Below are positions 5,769-6,386 of a stretch of DNA of 6,386 nt, piece after piece. Location: NCBI GenBank assembly GCA_013694885.1, contig JACDBO010000077.1, forward strand, positions 1 to 6,386, written 5' to 3'. The notes beneath the pieces were generated by a model. That model was given only the letters and a program-made list of their open reading frames with translations, ran no database searches and had not been told where the DNA came from. The stretch is from Chloroflexia bacterium (GTDB lineage Bacteria; Chloroflexota; Chloroflexia; Thermomicrobiales; UBA6265). Position 1 is the stretch's first letter, and the number at the start of each line of letters is the position of its first letter. The translations under genes and the position numbers were made by a program.

Positions 5769-6029
5769 TTACCTTGGCGCCTCAGGTAGCCAGACTCTGA
5801 ACGGAGCCCGCGCCAAGGCCTGGTCTTTGGTGACGTCGAGTTGAAGCTTGTCACCTTCCCGGTTGCTGACGGCGCTGGTAGGGATGTAATAGTCGGTGGG
5901 GAAGGGGCACTCGTTCCGCACAATAACGTAGGTTTGGTGGACAGCGACGATCATACCGACGTTTTCGCCATCTAACCCGATGATTGCTGACCCTTCCATG
6001 GACATCCCTAGGTCGTCGGAACGTTGCAT
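5769..6029 (-). CDS. PRC-barrel-like / DUF2171-like small protein
   Basis: This 86-residue soluble protein resembles the small beta-barrel PRC/DUF2171 group: EGSAIIGLDGENVGMIVAVHQTYVIVRNE (12-40) matches the usual V-G-DG-x-V-G-x-V start, and YYIPTSAVSNREGDKLQLDVTKDQAL (47-71) matches the IP-x-x-x-V-x-x-x-EGDKV-x-L end of such domains. Related proteins often occur with YsnF-type DUF2382 domains, sometimes fused, which fits the DUF2382 gene 15 nt downstream. Ligand and partner are unknown. The ATG at 6029 is the longest choice. ATG codons at residues 9 and 11 would also leave the domain intact, and none has a convincing Shine-Dalgarno site, so the start is uncertain. A pair of overlapping inverted repeats lies 44-101 nt upstream and could control this gene. 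Confidence 0.83.
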   Translation of the reverse strand: MQRSDDLGMSMEGSAIIGLDGENVGMIVAVHQTYVIVRNECPFPTDYYIPTSAVSNREGDKLQLDVTKDQALARAPFRVWLPEAPR

Positions 6030-6072
6030 CTGTCATGGCCCACGTTGACCGCGGCCCTGGCGAGAAGTTTGG

Positions 6073-6130
6073 GAGTGCCGCACAAACCCGGGTGAGTTCC
6101 GGCGGATGTGCGCGGCACTCACCCGGGTTT
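6073..6130 (-). promoter_or_regulatory. Two overlapping inverted repeats between DUF2382 and PRC-barrel-like genes
   Basis: In transcript order, the first repeat pairs 6130-6117 with 6097-6084 over 14 perfect base pairs (arm AAACCCGGGTGAGT). The second pairs 6120-6112 with 6081-6073 over 9 perfect base pairs (arm GAGTGCCGC). They share bases 6117-6120, so both cannot form fully at once. The first lies 24 nt after the stop of the upstream DUF2382 gene and could terminate its transcript, but no U-run follows. Each arm of the first repeat contains the DNA palindrome ACCCGGGT, so a protein-binding site is also possible. Confidence 0.5.
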
Positions 6131-6153
6131 CGCCAATAACCTTGCCCGGCACG

Positions 6154-6386
6154 CTACCGGCCGCGGTTCCGATCGGAGCGGTCGGCATCGGTTGTGCCGC
6201 CGGTCGTCGTGTCGTCGATGCGGACTTCCTCGCGACGCACCGTGTCGCTGACCTGCTCGGTCCGTCCGACGGCCTCCTTGCCGATCTCGATTTCCTCGGT
6301 CACCTTGGTCCGCTTCTGGACCTGGACTTCTTCACCACGGACCGGCACCTCGATCGTGCCCCCTTGGAAGGCGTCGGAGGCCACCT
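6154..6386 (-). CDS. DUF2382 (YsnF/AvaK domain) protein, N-terminus cut by window edge
   Basis: Only the C-terminal 77 or so codons are in the window; the frame stays open at the right edge. The segment from VASDAFQGGTIEVPVRGEEV to VSDTVRREEVRIDD is the second half of a DUF2382 domain, followed by a Thr/Asp/Arg-rich tail (GGTTDADRSDRNRGR). It matches the complete DUF2382 protein at 5196-5753 at 40 of 55 aligned residues without gaps, so the two are close paralogues, probably from a local duplication. Tails differ: this one lacks the Cys and Lys cluster. The GTG at 6384 is probably an internal Val codon. The gene precedes the PRC-barrel-like gene by 124 nt. Confidence 0.9.
   Translation of the reverse strand, partial: VASDAFQGGTIEVPVRGEEVQVQKRTKVTEEIEIGKEAVGRTEQVSDTVRREEVRIDDTTTGGTTDADRSDRNRGR

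Noticed and set aside
6095..6100. GGAACT on the minus strand as an ECF-sigma -35 element
   Set aside because: No matching -10 element is found about 16-17 nt downstream, and the hexamer lies at the edge of the long inverted repeat, so it is likely incidental.
6073..6130. H-type pseudoknot formed by both inverted repeats together
   Set aside because: Simultaneous pairing would leave 0- and 2-nt connecting loops across stems of 9-10 bp, which is sterically doubtful; alternative hairpins explain the pattern better.

Overview
The window is a GC-rich, gene-dense bacterial chromosome segment with core housekeeping genes on the left and an accessory stress-type gene set on the right. No phage, IS element, CRISPR array, rRNA or tRNA was seen. 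High GC, TTG/GTG starts, an actinobacterial-type CRIGER rhodanese active site, a NifU/SufU-type scaffold and paired DUF2382 (YsnF/AvaK) and PRC-barrel-like genes suggest a Chloroflexota (Thermomicrobia-like) or similar high-GC organism. That placement is an inference, not a measurement.

Layout. 1-718 (minus): mltG, the endolytic murein transglycosylase, cut by the left edge. It is divergent from miaA (820-1764, plus), the tRNA dimethylallyltransferase. A perfect TATAAT overlaps the miaA stop codon. It precedes a 114-nt leader and a two-domain thiosulfate sulfurtransferase (1879-2754, plus), followed after 44 nt by an Fe-S scaffold gene (2799-3236, plus). This pair looks like a small sulfur-handling operon. 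Degenerate 7-nt repeats (GGRNNGA) lie on both sides of the scaffold gene. The downstream set folds into a 33-bp imperfect hairpin that runs into the end of the convergent YihY/BrkB-family membrane protein gene (3278-4225, minus).

Right half, all minus strand. Reading in the direction of transcription, there is a truncated DUF2382 gene (6154-6386), a spacer with two overlapping inverted repeats, a PRC-barrel-like/DUF2171-like protein (5769-6029), a complete DUF2382 protein (5196-5753) and a four-helix membrane protein with a Gln-rich loop (4426-5157). A perfect 14-bp hairpin (4355-4384) follows. The last three genes are spaced 15 and 38 nt apart and probably form one operon. The members resemble general stress or envelope-associated proteins, but none has an assigned biochemical activity. 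This cassette is the least characterised part of the window.

No stretch longer than 300 nt lacks a gene. The largest gene-free gap is 4226-4425 (200 nt), which holds the hairpin and the yihY-type ribosome-binding site.
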